NCBI GenBank assembly: GCA_004835665.1
Contig: RBKR01000015.1
Coordinates: forward strand, 992,001 to 1,056,000
DNA from: Phoma sp. XZ068
Taxonomy: Eukaryota > Ascomycota > Dothideomycetes > Pleosporales > Didymellaceae
Direction of reading: 5' to 3'
DNA length: 64,000 nt
Under the pieces are notes generated by a model. It was given only the letters and a program-made list of their open reading frames with translations. It was not told the origin of the DNA and made no database searches. A program made the translations under genes and the position numbers. Shown here piece after piece: positions 33,822-48,756 of this stretch (position 1 is the first letter of the stretch; every line of letters begins with the position of its first letter).

Positions 33822-35098
33822 GGCTCTTCCTATCTAGGAATATTCTAGTATTTTAATACTAGAATTAAATCTTACTAGTACTATACTAATAGTCTAGTAA
33901 GTAATAGTATTCTACTATTAGTCCCTGTTCCTTAGATCCTTAGTAATAAGGAGTAATCTAAGATACTAGAGTATTAATTTCTATCTAATTAACACCCTAT
34001 ATAAGACTATTTTAAGTTTATATAAGCTTATTTAAAGCTACTATATAAACCTCTAAAAAAGGCAATAGAGTAGTTATATTAGTAATAATATAACACGGCT
34101 CTAGATAGACTCTAGAACTAAGAACAAACTAGGTAGCAGCTATACTATAGTTATAGTATAAGCTATAGAGACTATATATTATAAAATAAATACTTATAGT
34201 ATTTATACTTATAATATACTCTATAGTAACGCTTATAGTAGTCTAGCAAACTACTATTAGTTACTATTACTTAGTATATTATAGCAAAAATATACTATTA
34301 TACTAATTAGTCTACTATAGAAGCTATATATATTATTATTACTATAATAGCTAGAGTCTCTCTAAAAACCCTAGGGCTAGTAGAGACAGTAACTACTATA
34401 GTTATATACTATATATAGCTTATTAGTAAACTATTAACTATATAAGCTAAGATATATACTATTAAAGTATTAATATCTTAGTTAAAAAGCCTTCTTAGTA
34501 ATTATTTAATAACTCTAGTAACCTTTATAAGCTACTATAGTATTAAAAGCCTCTAAGACTAGTCTTAAGCTTTTATACTTAGAGAATTATTTAATTAAAG
34601 TACTAGAATATATATATATATAATAGTACGCGTTTTGCGTTAGGCAATCTTTGCCAAGACTTATAGTTTCTATACTAATAAGGACTGTAACGCTTAGAAC
34701 TAAGAAGAAAAGTAATAAATAAAGTATATAACCTCTACTAGGCTATATTACTTAATAATATAAGTTTATAAAAGTCTATAATAGACTTAGACTTATTAAA
34801 TAATAGGTATACAACCTTATATATAAGGTACCTATAATATTTAGATATAAGACTTATTATAATAAGCATTCTATAAGTTTAAGTAGAAATACTCTAAGAG
34901 TTTTCTATATAGTTAAAAGCCTAAAAAGCTAAAGTAGATTATAAGAATCTAGTAAATTTATTATAAACCTTAAAGGTTTTATTATAATAACTTTATTTAA
35001 ACTATAATCTATATAAAGTAACTTATCTACTTTATTTATAGGCTGGTTTATTAAACTACTATTATATATTATATTAATAATAATTAAATATAATAAAA
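33822..35098 (+). other. Copia copy 1 leader, no gene
   Basis: Untranslated leader of about 1.3 kb, colinear with 42569-43805 in copy 2 apart from small indels. A short hairpin GGCAA-TCT-TTGCC at 34643-34655 beside the CpG-containing GTACGCGTTTTGCG is conserved between both copies. Confidence 0.6.
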
Positions 35099-38000
35099 AT
35101 GCAAGATACCTTTAAAATACCTAAATTAAAAGGTAGTTCTAACTATGATATTTGGTCTATTAGAATACAGGCTATTATAGTAGATAAAGGCTTTACTAGA
35201 TATCTAGCTAGTAATCTAGCTAAATATAATAGTAGTAATGTAGAGCAACTAGAAGAAGAAGCTCTAAAAACTAGTGCTATTATTAAATTAGCGCTAGAAG
35301 ATAGCCCTCTATTATAAACTAGATTTATAAATAATCCTTATACTCTTTAGATTACTTTAGAAAATCTATATAGAGCAAAGGGCTTTAGTAGTGAATTTAT
35401 TCTATCTAAAGAATTAATTAATACTACTTTAGATTACTATAAAGGTAATCTAGAAGACTATATAAACGCTTTTAAAAGAATAGTTAATAATCTAGAATCT
35501 AGAGAAATTATTCTTCCTAAGAAGTTTATTATAGCTCTATTATTAAATAATCTAAATAAAGATTATAAATATGTTGTTACTATTATAACGCAAACTATTA
35601 GGATAAATACTAATAGTAAAATTAATATAGAGGATATAGTATCCTAACTACTAGACGAATCTAGAAGAATTAAATCTTTTAGAAAACCTAATAGTTATAT
35701 TAATAATAGTAATAAGCACTACAATACTAGTTATAATAACTATAATAATAAAAAATCTAGTTATTCTAACAATATAGAGATGTCTCTAAATACTAATACT
35801 AGAAATATTAGTAAAAGTAATAGTATTAACGCTAAATCTAAAGTAAATAAAGATTTAAAGTATAGCTAGTGCTTATATAAGGGATATAAAGAATCTACTT
35901 GCTATAAGAAATATCCTAATCTAAGAAAAGAAAAGGATAATAACTATAATAAAATAATTAACAACACTAGTATAGAGGAACAAGTATTAGTTACTTCTAC
36001 TAGTAATATTAATACTTATAGTAGTAATACTATAGACTTTATACTAGATTCTGGAGCTACTATACACACTTGCTATATTAAAGAGTTATTTACTAGTATT
36101 AAACCTACTTCTATCTCTATAAAGTGGGGAAATACTAATAAATCTATTAAAGCAACAGGTATAGGGGATATAAACTTAGTTTTTACTAGTACTAGTAAAC
36201 TAGTTAAGTTAACTAATGTTTTATTTATTCTAGAACTAGGAGTTAATCTACTAAGCCTAAATTTAATTACTTCTAAAGGGTATAATCTACTATTTAATAA
36301 GAATAGTTGCTATATTACTACTATAAATAATAACTTACTAGCTAAAGGTAGCTATAAGAAAGGAGTTAGTTATTTTAAAACTAGTAGTAATAAAGTTATA
36401 CCTAATAGCTATAGAAATAAAGAACTAACTATTCTTAATACTATAGAAGAAGAAGAAGATATTACTATAGAAGATTCTATAGATCTTAATAATAATAGTA
36501 CTAGTAATAATACTAATACTAATACTAGTAAAGAAACTATAGTTATTAATAATAATACTATAGACTTAGCACATAGAAGATTAGGACATATTAATCTTAG
36601 TACTATTAAGAAATTACTAGACTCTACTAAAGTAGATTTTATTAATATAGAGGATATAGAAACAGCCTCTATTAGTTTAAAAGATTATATAACTTGTATA
36701 CAATCTAAATTAACTAAAAATATTAATAAAACCCCTAGTACTAAAGTAAAAGGCTATCTAGATCTATTATATATAGATATAGGAGAACCTATAAGGCCTA
36801 AAACCTTTAGAGGATTTAAATACTATATTACTTTTAGAGACAGCTTTACTAAGTACTTAGTAGTAAAGCTACTAAAAACTAGAAAAAGTACTATAGATAT
36901 TATTAAGTCTACTATAGTAGAATTAGAGTTAGAAGCAACTAATAACTCTAATTCTATAGAGGTTTTTAATAATAATAGAGTAAAAGCTCTATAGTTAGAT
37001 AATAAGTTTAAATCTAAGGAATTAGATAGTTATCTAACTAGTAAAGGTATAAATACTAGATATTCTACCCCCTATACACCTGAGCAAAACAGTGCAGCAG
37101 AAATAATTAATAGAATATTACTTAATAAAGTAAGAGCTTTATTAATTACTAGTAATTTACCTAGATACTTATAGGGGGAAGCTATATTAACAGCTACCTA
37201 TTTATATAATAGAACTCCTAGTAGTTTTATAGATTTTAATACCCCTTACTATTTTAAATATAAAGAAAAACCTAATATAAATAATATTAGAGTTTTTAGT
37301 TCTTTAACCTACTATAAAGAACCTAGTAATTTTACTAAAAAGCTAGACTCTAGAGCTAGTGCTTATTATCTAGTAGGATTTATAGGAAAGAATATATATA
37401 AGCTATATAATCCTACTAGTAATAAGACTATAACTACTAGAGATTATATTATTATAGAAGGCTATTATTATAAGCCTAATAATAATACTAATATATAAGA
37501 AGTATTTACTAGTTTAAACTTAAAAAATAAGAATAATACTAGTAATACAAATAAACCTACCTGGGATTCTATAGACGAATTTTCAGAGGATAAATTAGCT
37601 AATAATACTACTATTATTAAAGAAAAACCTATAATAATAGAAGATACTAAGTCTAATTCTATAGAAGAAATAATTCTAAATACTATAGTAGAGGTTAATA
37701 ATAAGCAAGATTGGAAATCTCTCTATAAAAACTCTATACTAGAGAATATTCTAATTGTCTCTAATAATAATAGTATTATTAAAGAACCTAATAGCTATAA
37801 GCAGGTATTACTAAGTAAAGATAAAGATCTATATCTAAAAGCTATGCAATTAGAGATAGAAGATCTAATAAGAAGTAATACTTGGGATATTACTATAAAA
37901 CCTAAAAATATACCTATTATAAAAGGTAGATAGGTTTTAACTAAAAAATATAATCTAGATAATACTATTAGAAAATATAAGGCTAGGTGGGTAGCTAAAG

Positions 38001-39480
38001 GATTTCTACAAAAATATAATATTAATTATAAAGAAACCTTTGCTTCTACTTCTAAACCAAGCCTAATAAGATTATTATTATCTATATTTAATTATTTAGA
38101 TTAGGAAATATATACTTGGGATATAAAACAAGCTTTTCCTAATGCAAATATAGATATAGATAATATATATCTACAACTACCTATAGGATTAGAAGAGTAT
38201 ATACTAAGTAATACTTTAAAAAATACTATAGACAAAGAGCTTATAGATTTAATTAATACAAGTATAAAGAATAAAGAATATTCTAGTATAACTTGTAGAT
38301 TAAATAAAGCTCTATATAGATTAAAACAAGCTAGTAGATAATAGCAATTATTTCTTACTAGAATACTAGAACAAATAGGTTTTAAAAGCCTAAAAATAGA
38401 TAATAGTATATTTATACATACTAGTAAACCTATTGTTCTAGCAACACATGTTAATAATATTCTAGTATTTGCTAGCAATATTATACTAGTTAATAATCTA
38501 TATAAAGAACTAAGTTCTATATCTAAGTTAGAAATAACTAACTTAGGAGAAATTAAAGAGTTTCTAGGAGTAGAAATTATAAGGGATAGAAAGAAGAAAT
38601 CCTTAATAATAACACAAAGAAACTTTATAAATAAGATACTTGTTAAGTTTAATAAACTTAATAATAAACCTAAAAGTATCCCTATACCTATAGGTATAAA
38701 ACTAGAAAGATTTCTAGAACAAAGTAGTATAATTAAGAAATTCTAACAAGAAATAGGAAGCTTAATATACTTAACTATATTTACTAGACCTGATTTAGTA
38801 TATAGTGTTAATTATCTAGCTAGATTTATATCTAATCCTAGCTTAGAACACTATAAATACCTAAATAACATCTTTAGTTATTTATTAAAGACTAAAGAAC
38901 TAGGTTTAGATTTATCTATTAAACAATCTACTAAATATACTACTAAATTAATTAATTTAGTAGGTATATTAGACGCAGATTAGGGGGGTAATATAGACTC
39001 TAGAAAATCTATAACAGGAAATATATTCTTACTTAATACTAGTAATAATAATATTACTATTAGTTAGATTTCTAAACTATAAAAAATAGTAGCTTTAAGC
39101 TCTGCAGAAGCTGAATACATAGCCTTAAAAGAAGCTACTAAAGAGTCTATATACCTACAAAATATTATAAAAGAACTATTCTTTAATAGTAATATATCTA
39201 AAGAGTTTAATAATCTATTTAATACTCTAAATACTATTAAAACAGATATTTAAGTGCTATAGAACTAGCAAAAAACCCTATATACTATGCTAGAACTAAG
39301 CATGTTAATATAATATATTACTTTGTTAGAGAAAATCTACTAAATAATAGTATAAATCTAGTATACGAAAATACTAGTACTATACTAGCTAACAATCTAA
39401 TAAAACCAACTAGTATTAATAAACTACAAGACTTTACTAGTAAAATTAGCTTAGTAGATATTTCTACTATAAAAGACTAA
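35099..39480 (+). pseudogene. Copia copy 1 gag-pol polyprotein, RIP stops and frameshift
   Basis: Starts MQDTFKIPKLKGSSNYDIW, a typical Copia gag start, and would encode about 1460 residues. The first stop, TAA at 35315, is CAA in copy 2; the Trp codon TGG at 44052 in copy 2 is TAG here. The protease active site DSGA is intact at 36047-36058. Integrase begins with an HRRLGHINL block (about 36571), reverse transcriptase contains WDIKQAFPNA (about 38118), and RNase H contains SSAEAEYIAL (about 39099). The gag zinc knuckle is damaged by Cys/His-to-Tyr changes. One base is missing near 39250 compared with copy 2. Confidence 0.92.
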
Positions 39481-39580
39481 AGTTAAAATAAGCTATATTA
39501 TATATTGCTATACTCTATACTATAATATAAGCTATTCTAACTATTAAATAAGAGAAATAACTAAAAAGATTAAGGGGGTG

Positions 39581-40201
39581 TGTAAAGTTACTAAGTAACT
39601 TAGAAAAATACTTTAGTAAAGTTAAGTGTATTTTTATTTATTTATTTCCCTATTAGGTATAGTGTATATTTAAAAGTAGGATATTATTCCCCTAGTATAG
39701 GTAGTTATAATTAGGTATAAATTACCTAATTAGGCCTAGTATTTAGGCCAAGGGAACTTTTAGTAATAGTGTTACTTTTAGCTCTAACTACTAAAGAGGG
39801 GTAATAAACTAAAAAGAGGAGTAACAAATAGTATTAAAGATTACTATTCTTATATTATAAATCTAAAGGAGTTAAAGGAGTTAAATAGTATATTGTTATA
39901 AATCTTGCTCTTTACTAAGGCTGAATAGCCGAATACTATAGATATATATAGTAGTATATCTCTAGTATTTAGAAAGTACCTAGCAACTCTAGTAATATAT
40001 TCTATTATTTGCTTATGCTATAAGACTATATTACACTACTTGTCTATAATAGTATAATACACAACTATACTATTATATAGCTTTATAATATAAAGCTAAA
40101 TTATATTATTAATATCTTTTCCTAGTAATCTAGGTCCCTTACTAAGAAGAGGAGGAAAGTAGTTATTTATATTTATTACCCCCCTACCTACTTTCTTTAT
40201 A
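39581..40201 (+). repeat. 3' LTR of Copia copy 1
   Basis: 621 bp, preceded by a G-rich tract (AAGGGGGTG) and followed by CTAAG. Confidence 0.92.
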
Positions 40202-41935
40202 CTAAGGCTACTTCTTCTACTAAAAAAGTTAGTTTTCCCTTTTTTAAGCTACCTTAGGCTATTCTAACCTATTATAGGCTAAAGGTGTTCTTATTAATAG
40301 TAAGAGGTATAATTTTAAGGCTAGAGCTACTATTCTTATAAGTAAAATTAAAAAACTTTACTTTTCTAAGGCTAGTAAGTCTACTACTAATAAGAGTAAG
40401 ATTACTAAGTATATAAATATAAAGAATAAGGAGTATAAAGAACTTCTAGCTAAGGCTACTAAGTTATAAAAAGTAATAGATAGTTTTAAGGTATTCTAAA
40501 GTATATTTAGTAATTCTAGAGTAAAATAGTATATAATAGAGTAATATAGCCCCTTCTAGTATATATAGGATAATACCTAGTTTTCTGCTACTTTAGCAGC
40601 TATTAATAGTTATAGTTTATTTAAATTCTACTTTTATAACCTTTCTATACTATTTTATAATATAATAGGCTATTATAGCTTCTAGTACCTTCTACTATTA
40701 TTAAGTACTATTAAACACCTAAAACCTAGTAGAAAAAATAGTAAAGGTAACTTTTTTAACTTTAGTAGTAGTAGTATACTTAGAATTTTTATAATTTTTC
40801 TAAGTATTAGAATATTTTTCCTTTTTTTTAGGTAGCTATTTTAGGTGCCTCTTAGGTTATTACTATTTACTCTATTACCTAGGTAGTATTTTCTCTCTTT
40901 TCTAGAACTATTTAAGTATATTAGAGGATATATTAACTCTAGGCTTCTATAAGTTCTCTTTAGAGAAAAAATTAGCCTATTTTATATAATAGAGCTAATT
41001 TCTATCCTTATTTTACTTTTATTTAAGTATTTTTTCTACTTTCTATATATTATTACTATAAGTATAAAGAGTGTCTAGAATTAGAGTTACTAGGTATAAA
41101 AGTAGGCCTTTTAGGTTAAAAGGTTCTAATAATAATATATAAAAGACTAGATAAATACTTTAGAGTCTAGGTAGGTCTACTTTAAATAATAATAGGCTAA
41201 TCTAGGCTATTATATGCTCTAGGCTTATATACCTCTAATCTAGCTTATACTTTAGCCTAGTTAATTATATATATTAGTTTAAAACTATAACTTAGTTGCC
41301 TATAGTAAATAGAATAGGTAACCTTAACTTATTCTAGTATACTTATTAATATATATTTACTATAAGTATTTTCTTTTTATATTTCTATTATAGTTCTAGA
41401 AGTTTAGTTATAACCTACCTTCTAAAAGGTAATTTACTCTAGCTAAGAGCTATACTAGGCTAGTTTACCCCCCTAGGGTCTAAACTATAGTTTGCCTAGA
41501 AAAGTATAGTCTTAATAGTTAAGTATATACTATTATTATATATAAACTCTACTACTAAGATCTATAGAGCCTAATTATCCTATTTTAATAAATAGTAGTA
41601 TTAAAGGTATTATTCTAAGGTTTAGTTTTACCTTTTTATCTAACTATCTATCTATAGGTAATAGGTAGATATAAAAACTCTTCTAGAGTTTAGATAATAT
41701 TAAAAGGTATTTTAGTATTTTACATTTATTAGAGGGCTCTAGTTAGAAATAATTTATTTAAGAGCTTTATATAATTAGATTATCTCCCTTATCTAGAACT
41801 ATACTAGGTTAACTCTATCTTAATTATCTCTAGCTAGAATATAATAGGCTATTTTAGTTAATTAGTATACTACTACTAATACTATATTATATACTATACT
41901 ACTTATCTTACTAGAGAGAAGTTCTATAATAAAAT
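40202..41935 (-). mobile_element. Gypsy-E copy 2, middle segment
   Basis: Colinear in reverse with about 29880-28150 of copy 1: end of integrase, chromodomain and the antisense-frame region. Read on the plus strand the antisense ghost ORF continues here to about 40800. Confidence 0.85.
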
Positions 41936-42557
41936 TGTAAAGTTTCTAAGTAACTTAGAAAAATACTTTAGTAAAGTTAAGAGTATTCTTATTTATTTAT
42001 TTCCTTATTAGGTATAGTGCAGATTTAAAACTAGAATATTAATCTCCTAATACTAGCGGATATAATTTGGCCCTACTTGCCTATTTAGGCCTAATACTCG
42101 GGTTAAGGGAATTTTTAGTAATAGTGTAACTATTAGCTCTAACTACTAAAGAGGGGTAATAAACTAAAAAGAGGAGTAATAAATAGTATTAAAGATTACT
42201 ATTCTTATATTATAAATCTAAAGGAGTTAAAGAAGTTAAATAGTATAGTATTATTAATCTCGCTCCTTACTAAGGCTGAAGAGCCAAATACTATAGATAT
42301 ATATAGTAGTATACCTTCTAGTATTTAGAAGGTACCTAGCAACTCTAGTAATATATTCTATTATTTGCTTATGCTATAAGACTATATTACACTACTTGTC
42401 TATAATAGTATAATACACAACTATACTATTATATAGCTTTATAATATAAAGCTAAATTATATTATTAATATCTTTTCCTAGTAATCTAGGTCCCTTACTA
42501 AGAAGAGGAAGAAAGTAGTTATTTATATTTATTACCCCCCTACCTACTTTCTTTATA
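41936..42557 (+). repeat. 5' LTR of Copia copy 2
   Basis: 622 bp; less RIP-ed than its partner. For example CTAGCGGATATAATTTGG (42053-42070) appears as CTAGTAGATATAATTAGG in the 3' LTR. Confidence 0.92.
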
Positions 42558-45500
42558 GGTTATAAGCCTAGCTCTTCCTATTTAGTATTTAATACACTAT
42601 AGTATTTTATACTAAGAAGAAAATCTTACTAGTACTATACTTTAGTCTAGTAAGTAATAGTATTCTACTATTAGTCCCTGTTTCTTAGATCCTTAGTAAT
42701 AAGGAGTAATCTAAGATACTAGAGTTTTAATTTCTATCTAATTAACACCCTATATAAGTCTACACTATATATTATTATATAAGCTTTATAAGCTATTATA
42801 ATAATATATAGGACACGGCCTTAGGGTAGTTATATTAGTAATAATATAACACAGCTCTAGAAAACTCTAGAACTAAGAACAAACTAGGTAGCAGCTATAC
42901 TATAGTAATAGTATAAGCTATAGAGAATCTATATTATAAAATAATACTTATAGTATTTATACCTATAATATACTCTATAGTAACGCTTGTAGTAGCCTGG
43001 CAAACTACTATTAGTTACTATTACTTAGTATATTTTGCAAAAATATACTATTCTACTAACTAGTCTACTATAGAAGCTATATATTCTACTATTACTATAA
43101 TAGCTAGAGTCTCTCTTAAGCCTTAGGGTTAGTAGAGACAGTAACTACTATAGTAATATACTATATATAACTTATTAGTAAACTATTAACTATATAAGCT
43201 AAGATATATACTATTAAAGTATTAATATCTTAGTTAAAAAAGGCCTTCTTAATAATTATTTAATAACTCTAGTAACTTCTATAAGCTACTATAGTATTAA
43301 AAAGCCTCTAAGACTAGTCTTAAGCTTTTATACTTAGAGAATTATTTAATTAAAAGTACTATAATATAAAATATATAAATAGTACGCGTTTTGCGCTAGG
43401 CAATTTTTGCCAAGACTTATAGTATCTATACTAATAAGCATTATAACGCCTAGAACTAAGAAGGAACTTAATAAATAAAAGTATATAACCTATACTAGGC
43501 TATATTACTTAAGAAAATAAGTCTAAAAAGCCTATAATAGATCTAGACTTATTAAATAATAGGTATATAACCTTATATAAATAAGGCACCTATAGTATTT
43601 ATAAGACTTATTATAATAAGCCTTGTATAAATTTAATAGAAATCCTTTAGGAAGTTTCTATATAATTAAAGCCTAAAAAGTTAAACATAGATTATAAACT
43701 TTATAATAAGGTATATAATCTATATAAAGCAATTAAACTATTTTATTATAAGTTTTAAACTATTAATATATATTATATTAATAATATTTATATACTTATA
43801 AGAAAATGCAAGATACTTTTAAAATTCCTAAGCTAAAAGGTAGTTTAAACTACGATATTTGGTCTATTAGAATACAAGCTATTATAATAGATAAAGGCTT
43901 TACTAGATATATAGCACAAGATTTAGCTATATATAATAATAATATAGAGTAATTAGAAGAAGAAGCTCTAAAAACTAGTGCTATTATTAAACTAGCACTA
44001 GAAGATAGCCCTTTATTACAAACTAGATTTATAAATAATCCCTATACTCTTTGGATTACTTTAGAAAATCTATATAAAGCAAAGGGTTTTAGTAGTAAAT
44101 TTATTCTATCTAAAGAATTAATTAATACTACTTTAGATTACTATAAAGGTAATCTAGAAGACTATATAAATGCTTTTAAAAGAATAGTTAATAATCTAGA
44201 ATCTAGAGAAATTATTCTTCCTAAGAAGTTTATTATAGCCCTATTATTAAATAATCTAAATAAAGATTATAAATATGTTATTACTATTATAACACAAACT
44301 ATTAGAACTAATACTAATAGTAAAATTAATATAGAGGATATAATATCCTAATTACTAGACAAATCTAGAAGAATTAAATCTTTTAGAAAACCTAATAGTT
44401 ATATTAATAATAGTAATAAGCACTATAATACTAGTTATAATAACTATAATAATAAAAAATCTAGTTATTCTAACAATATAGAAATGTCTCTTAACACAAA
44501 TACTAGAAGTACTAGTAAAAATAATAGTATTAACTCTAAATCTAAAAGAAATATAGATTTAAAGTGTAGCTATTGTTTATATAAAGGACATAAAGAATCT
44601 ACTTGCTATAAGAAATATCCTAATCTAAGAAAGGAAAAGAATAATAACTATAATAAAATAATTAATAATACTAGTGTAGAAGAAGAACAAGTATTAGTTA
44701 CTTCTACTAGTAATATTAATACTTATAGTAGTAATACTATAGACTTTATACTAGATTCTAGAGCTACTATACACACATGCTATATTAAAGAGTTATTTAC
44801 TAGTATTAAACCTACTTCTATCTCTATAAAGTAGGGAAATACTAATAAATCTATTAAAGCAACAGGTATAGAAGATATAAACTTAGTTTTTACTAGTACT
44901 AGTAAACTAGTTAAATTAACTAATGTTTTATTTATTCTAGAACTAGGAGTTAATCTACTAAGCCTAAATTTAATTACTTCTAAAGGGTATAATCTACTAT
45001 TTAATAAGAATAGTTGCTATATTACTACTATAAATAATAACTTACTAGCTAAAGGTAGCTATAAGAAAGAAGTTAGTTATTTTAAAACTAGTAGTAATAA
45101 AGTTATACCTAATAGCTATAGAAATAAAGAACTAACTATTCTTAATTCTATAGAAGAAGAAGAAGATATTACTATAGAAGATTCTATAGATCTTAATAAT
45201 AATAGTACTAGTAATAATACTAATACTAGTACTAGTAAAGAAACTATAGTTATTAATAATAATACTATAGATCTAGCATATAGAAGATTAGGACATATTA
45301 ATCTAAGTGCAATTAAGAAATTACTAGACTCTACTAAGGTAGATTTTATTAATATAGAGGATATAGAAACAGCCTCTATTAGTTTAAAAGATTGTATAAC
45401 TTATATACAATCTAAATTAACAAAGAATATTAATAAAACCCCTAGTACTAAAGTAAAAGGTCATCTAGATCTATTATATAGATATAGGAGGACCTATAAG

Positions 45501-48129
45501 GCCTAAAACCTTTAGAGGATTTAAATACTATATTACTTTTAGAGATAGCTTTACTAAGTACTTAGTAGTAAAGTTACTAAAGACTAGAAAAAGTACTATA
45601 GATATTATTAAGTCTACTATAGTAGAATTAGAGTTAGAAGCAACTAATAACTCTAATTCTATAGAAGTCTTTAATAACAATAAAGTAAAAGCTCTATAGT
45701 TAGATAACAAGTTTAAATCTAAGGAATTAGATAGTTATCTAACTAGTAAAGGTATAAATACTAGATATTCTGCCCCCTATACACCTGAGCAAAACAGTGC
45801 AGTAGAAATAATTAATAGAATATTACTTAATAAAGTAAGAGCTTTATTAATTACTAGTAATTTACCTAGATACTTGTAGGGGGAAGCTATATTAACAGCT
45901 ACCTATTTATATAATAGAACTCCTAGTAGTTCTATAGATTTTAATACCCCTTACTATCTTAAATATAAAGAAAAACCTAATATAAATAATATTAGAGTTT
46001 TTGGTTCTTTAACCTACTATAAAGAACCTAGTAATTTTACTAAAAAACTAGACTCTAGAGCTAGTGCCTATTATCTAGTAGGATTTATAGGAAAAAATAT
46101 ATATAAGCTATATAATTCTACTAGTAATAAGACTATAACTACTAGAGATTATGTTATTATAGAAGGCTATTATTATAAGCCTAATAATAATACTAATATA
46201 CAAGAAGTATTTACTAGTTTAAACTTAAAAAATAAGAATAATACTAGTAATACTAATAAACCTACCTAGGATTCTATAGACGAATTTTTAGAGGATAAAT
46301 TAGCTAATAATACTACTATTATTAAAGAAAAACCTATAATAATAGAAGATACTAAGTCTAATTCTATAGAAGAAATAATTCTAAATACTATAGTAGAGGT
46401 TAATAATAAGCAAGATTGGAAATCTCTCTATAAAAACTCTATACTAGAGAATATTCTAATTACCTCTAATAATAATAGTATTATAGAAGAACCTAATAGC
46501 TATAAGCAGGTATTACTAAGTAAAGATAAGGATCTATATCTAAAAGCTATGCAATTAGAGATAGAAGATCTAATAAAAAGTAATACTTAGGATATTACTA
46601 TAAAACCTAAAAATATACCTATTATAAAAGGAAGATAGGTTTTAACTAAAAAGTATAATCTAGATAATACTATTAGAAAATATAAGGCTAGGTAGGTAGC
46701 TAAAGGATTTCTACAAAAGTATAATATTAATTATAAAGAAACCTTTGCTTCTACTTCTAAACTAAGCCTAATAAGACTATTATTATCTATATTTAATTAT
46801 TTAGATTAGGAAATATATACTTAGGATATTAAACAAGCTTTTCCTAATACAAATATAGATATAGATAATATATATCTACAACTACCTATAGGATTAGAAG
46901 AGTATATACTAAGTAATACTTTAAAAAATACTATAGACAAAGAGCTTATAGATTTAATTAATACAAGTATAAAGAATAAAGAATATTCTAGTATAACTTG
47001 TAGATTAAATAAAGCTCTATATAGATTAAAACAAGCTAGTAGATAATAGCAATTATTTCTTACTAGAATACTAGAACAAATAGGTTTTAAAAGCCTAAAA
47101 ATAGATAATAGTATATTTATATATACTAGTAAACCTATTGTTCTAGCAATATATGTTAACAATATTCTAGTATTTGCTAGCAATATTATACTAGTTAATA
47201 ATCTATATAAAGAACTAAGTTCTATATCTAAGTTAGAAATAACTAACTTAGGAGAAATTAAAGAGTTTCTAGGAGTAGAAATTATAAGGGATAGAAAGAA
47301 GAAATCCTTAATAATAACACAAAGAAACTTTATAAATAAGATACTTGTTAAGTTTAATAAACTTAATAATAAACCTAAAAGTATCCCTATACCTATAGGT
47401 ATAAAACTAGAAAGATTTCTAGAACAAAGTAGTATAATTAAGAAATTCTAACAAGAAATAGGAAGCTTAATATACTTAACTATATTTACTAGACCTGATT
47501 TAGTATATAGTGTTAATTATCTAGCTAGATTTATATCTAATCCTAGCCTAGAACACTATAAATACCTAAATAATATCTTTAGTTACTTATTAAAAACTAA
47601 AGATTTAGGTTTAGATTTATCTATTAAACAATCTACTAAATATACTACTAAATTAATTAGTTTAGTAGGTATATTAGACGCAGATTAGGGGGGTGATATA
47701 GACTCTAGAAAATCTATAACAGGAAATATATTCTTACTTAATACTAGTAATAATAATATTACTATTAGTTAGATTTCTAAACTATAAAAAACAGTAGCTT
47801 TAAGCTCTGCAGAAGCTAAATACATAGCCTTAAAAGAAGCTGCTAAAGAGTCTATATACCTATAAAATATTATAAAAGAACTATTCTTTAATAGTAATAT
47901 ATCTAAAGAGTTTAATAATCTATTTAATACTCTAAATACTATTAAAACAGATAGTTTAAGTGCTATAGAACTAGCAAAAAACCCTATATACTATACTAGA
48001 ACTAAGCATGTTAATATAATATATTACTTTGTTAGAGAAAATCTACTAAATAATAGTATAAATCTAGTATACAAAAATACTAGTACTATACTAGCTAACA
48101 ATCTAACAAAACTAACTAGTATTAGTAAA

Positions 48130-48669
48130 TGTTAAGGTTATATCCTAAGCAAAGCTTATAAATACTTCTAAGGTTAGTTCTCTAGGATAAATAGATATGC
48201 AGTAGATTATAGAAGGTATAGCTGCTTAGTAAAATACTGTAGCAACTATAGGTAATAATAAGTAGTATAGAGTAGACTATCTATCTTAAAAGTTAGGTTA
48301 TAGTAAGGAGTATAGATAGTTAATCTATCTGTCTTAACGTGTAGGTAGAGTTCTAATAACAAAGTATATTAATTAGGTTAAACACAAACTATAAGGGTTG
48401 TGTTTCTAAGTGCTATATACTAAAGAGATATATATAGTGCTTAGTATTATAATAGCTACTAATTACACTAATTATTAATTACACTAATTACTAATTATAC
48501 TAATTATGCTAAGACTAATTATATATATAACTTTATGTTATTACCTAAGTAGTAACTAATAACACTTATTATTTATACTTACTTATAATACTTTCTCCTA
48601 TATAGTTTAACTGTGCTGCACTTAGCCTGTAATTATTAACCTTATTTAGTGTTCTCTAGAATTATAACA
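48130..48669 (-). repeat. 3' LTR of Gypsy-A copy 3
   Basis: 540 bp with intact TG...CA ends in reverse orientation, adjacent to a pyrimidine tract (the complement of the polypurine tract) at 48670-48690. Confidence 0.92.
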
Positions 48670-48756
48670 CTATTCTCTTCCTATCTTAGCTTAGTCTCTT
48701 AAGCTTAGTTTATATAACGCAGGCCCCTTCTTATTTAACAGCATATCCTCTTAATA

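Larger units (their letters stand above)
33189..40201 (+). mobile_element. Ty1/Copia retrotransposon, copy 1
   Basis: A 7013-bp element with 621-bp LTRs and target duplication CTAAG (33184-33188 and 40202-40206), inserted into Gypsy-E copy 2. It has a half-tRNA-iMet type primer site after the 5' LTR, a leader of about 1.3 kb, one long gag-pol frame in Copia order (gag, protease, integrase, reverse transcriptase, RNase H) and a G-rich tract before the 3' LTR (39571-39580). RIP is light to moderate. Confidence 0.93.

Noticed and set aside
38101..38478. 125-codon reverse frame inside Copia copy 1 (also 46821-47183 and 45528-45710 in copy 2)
   Set aside because: It lies opposite to the conserved reverse-transcriptase or integrase coding frame and is explained as its shadow; there is no independent support.
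44484..44834. 116-codon plus frame as a separate gene
   Set aside because: It is only the part of the Copia copy 2 polyprotein between two RIP stops (zinc knuckle and protease); annotated within the polyprotein.
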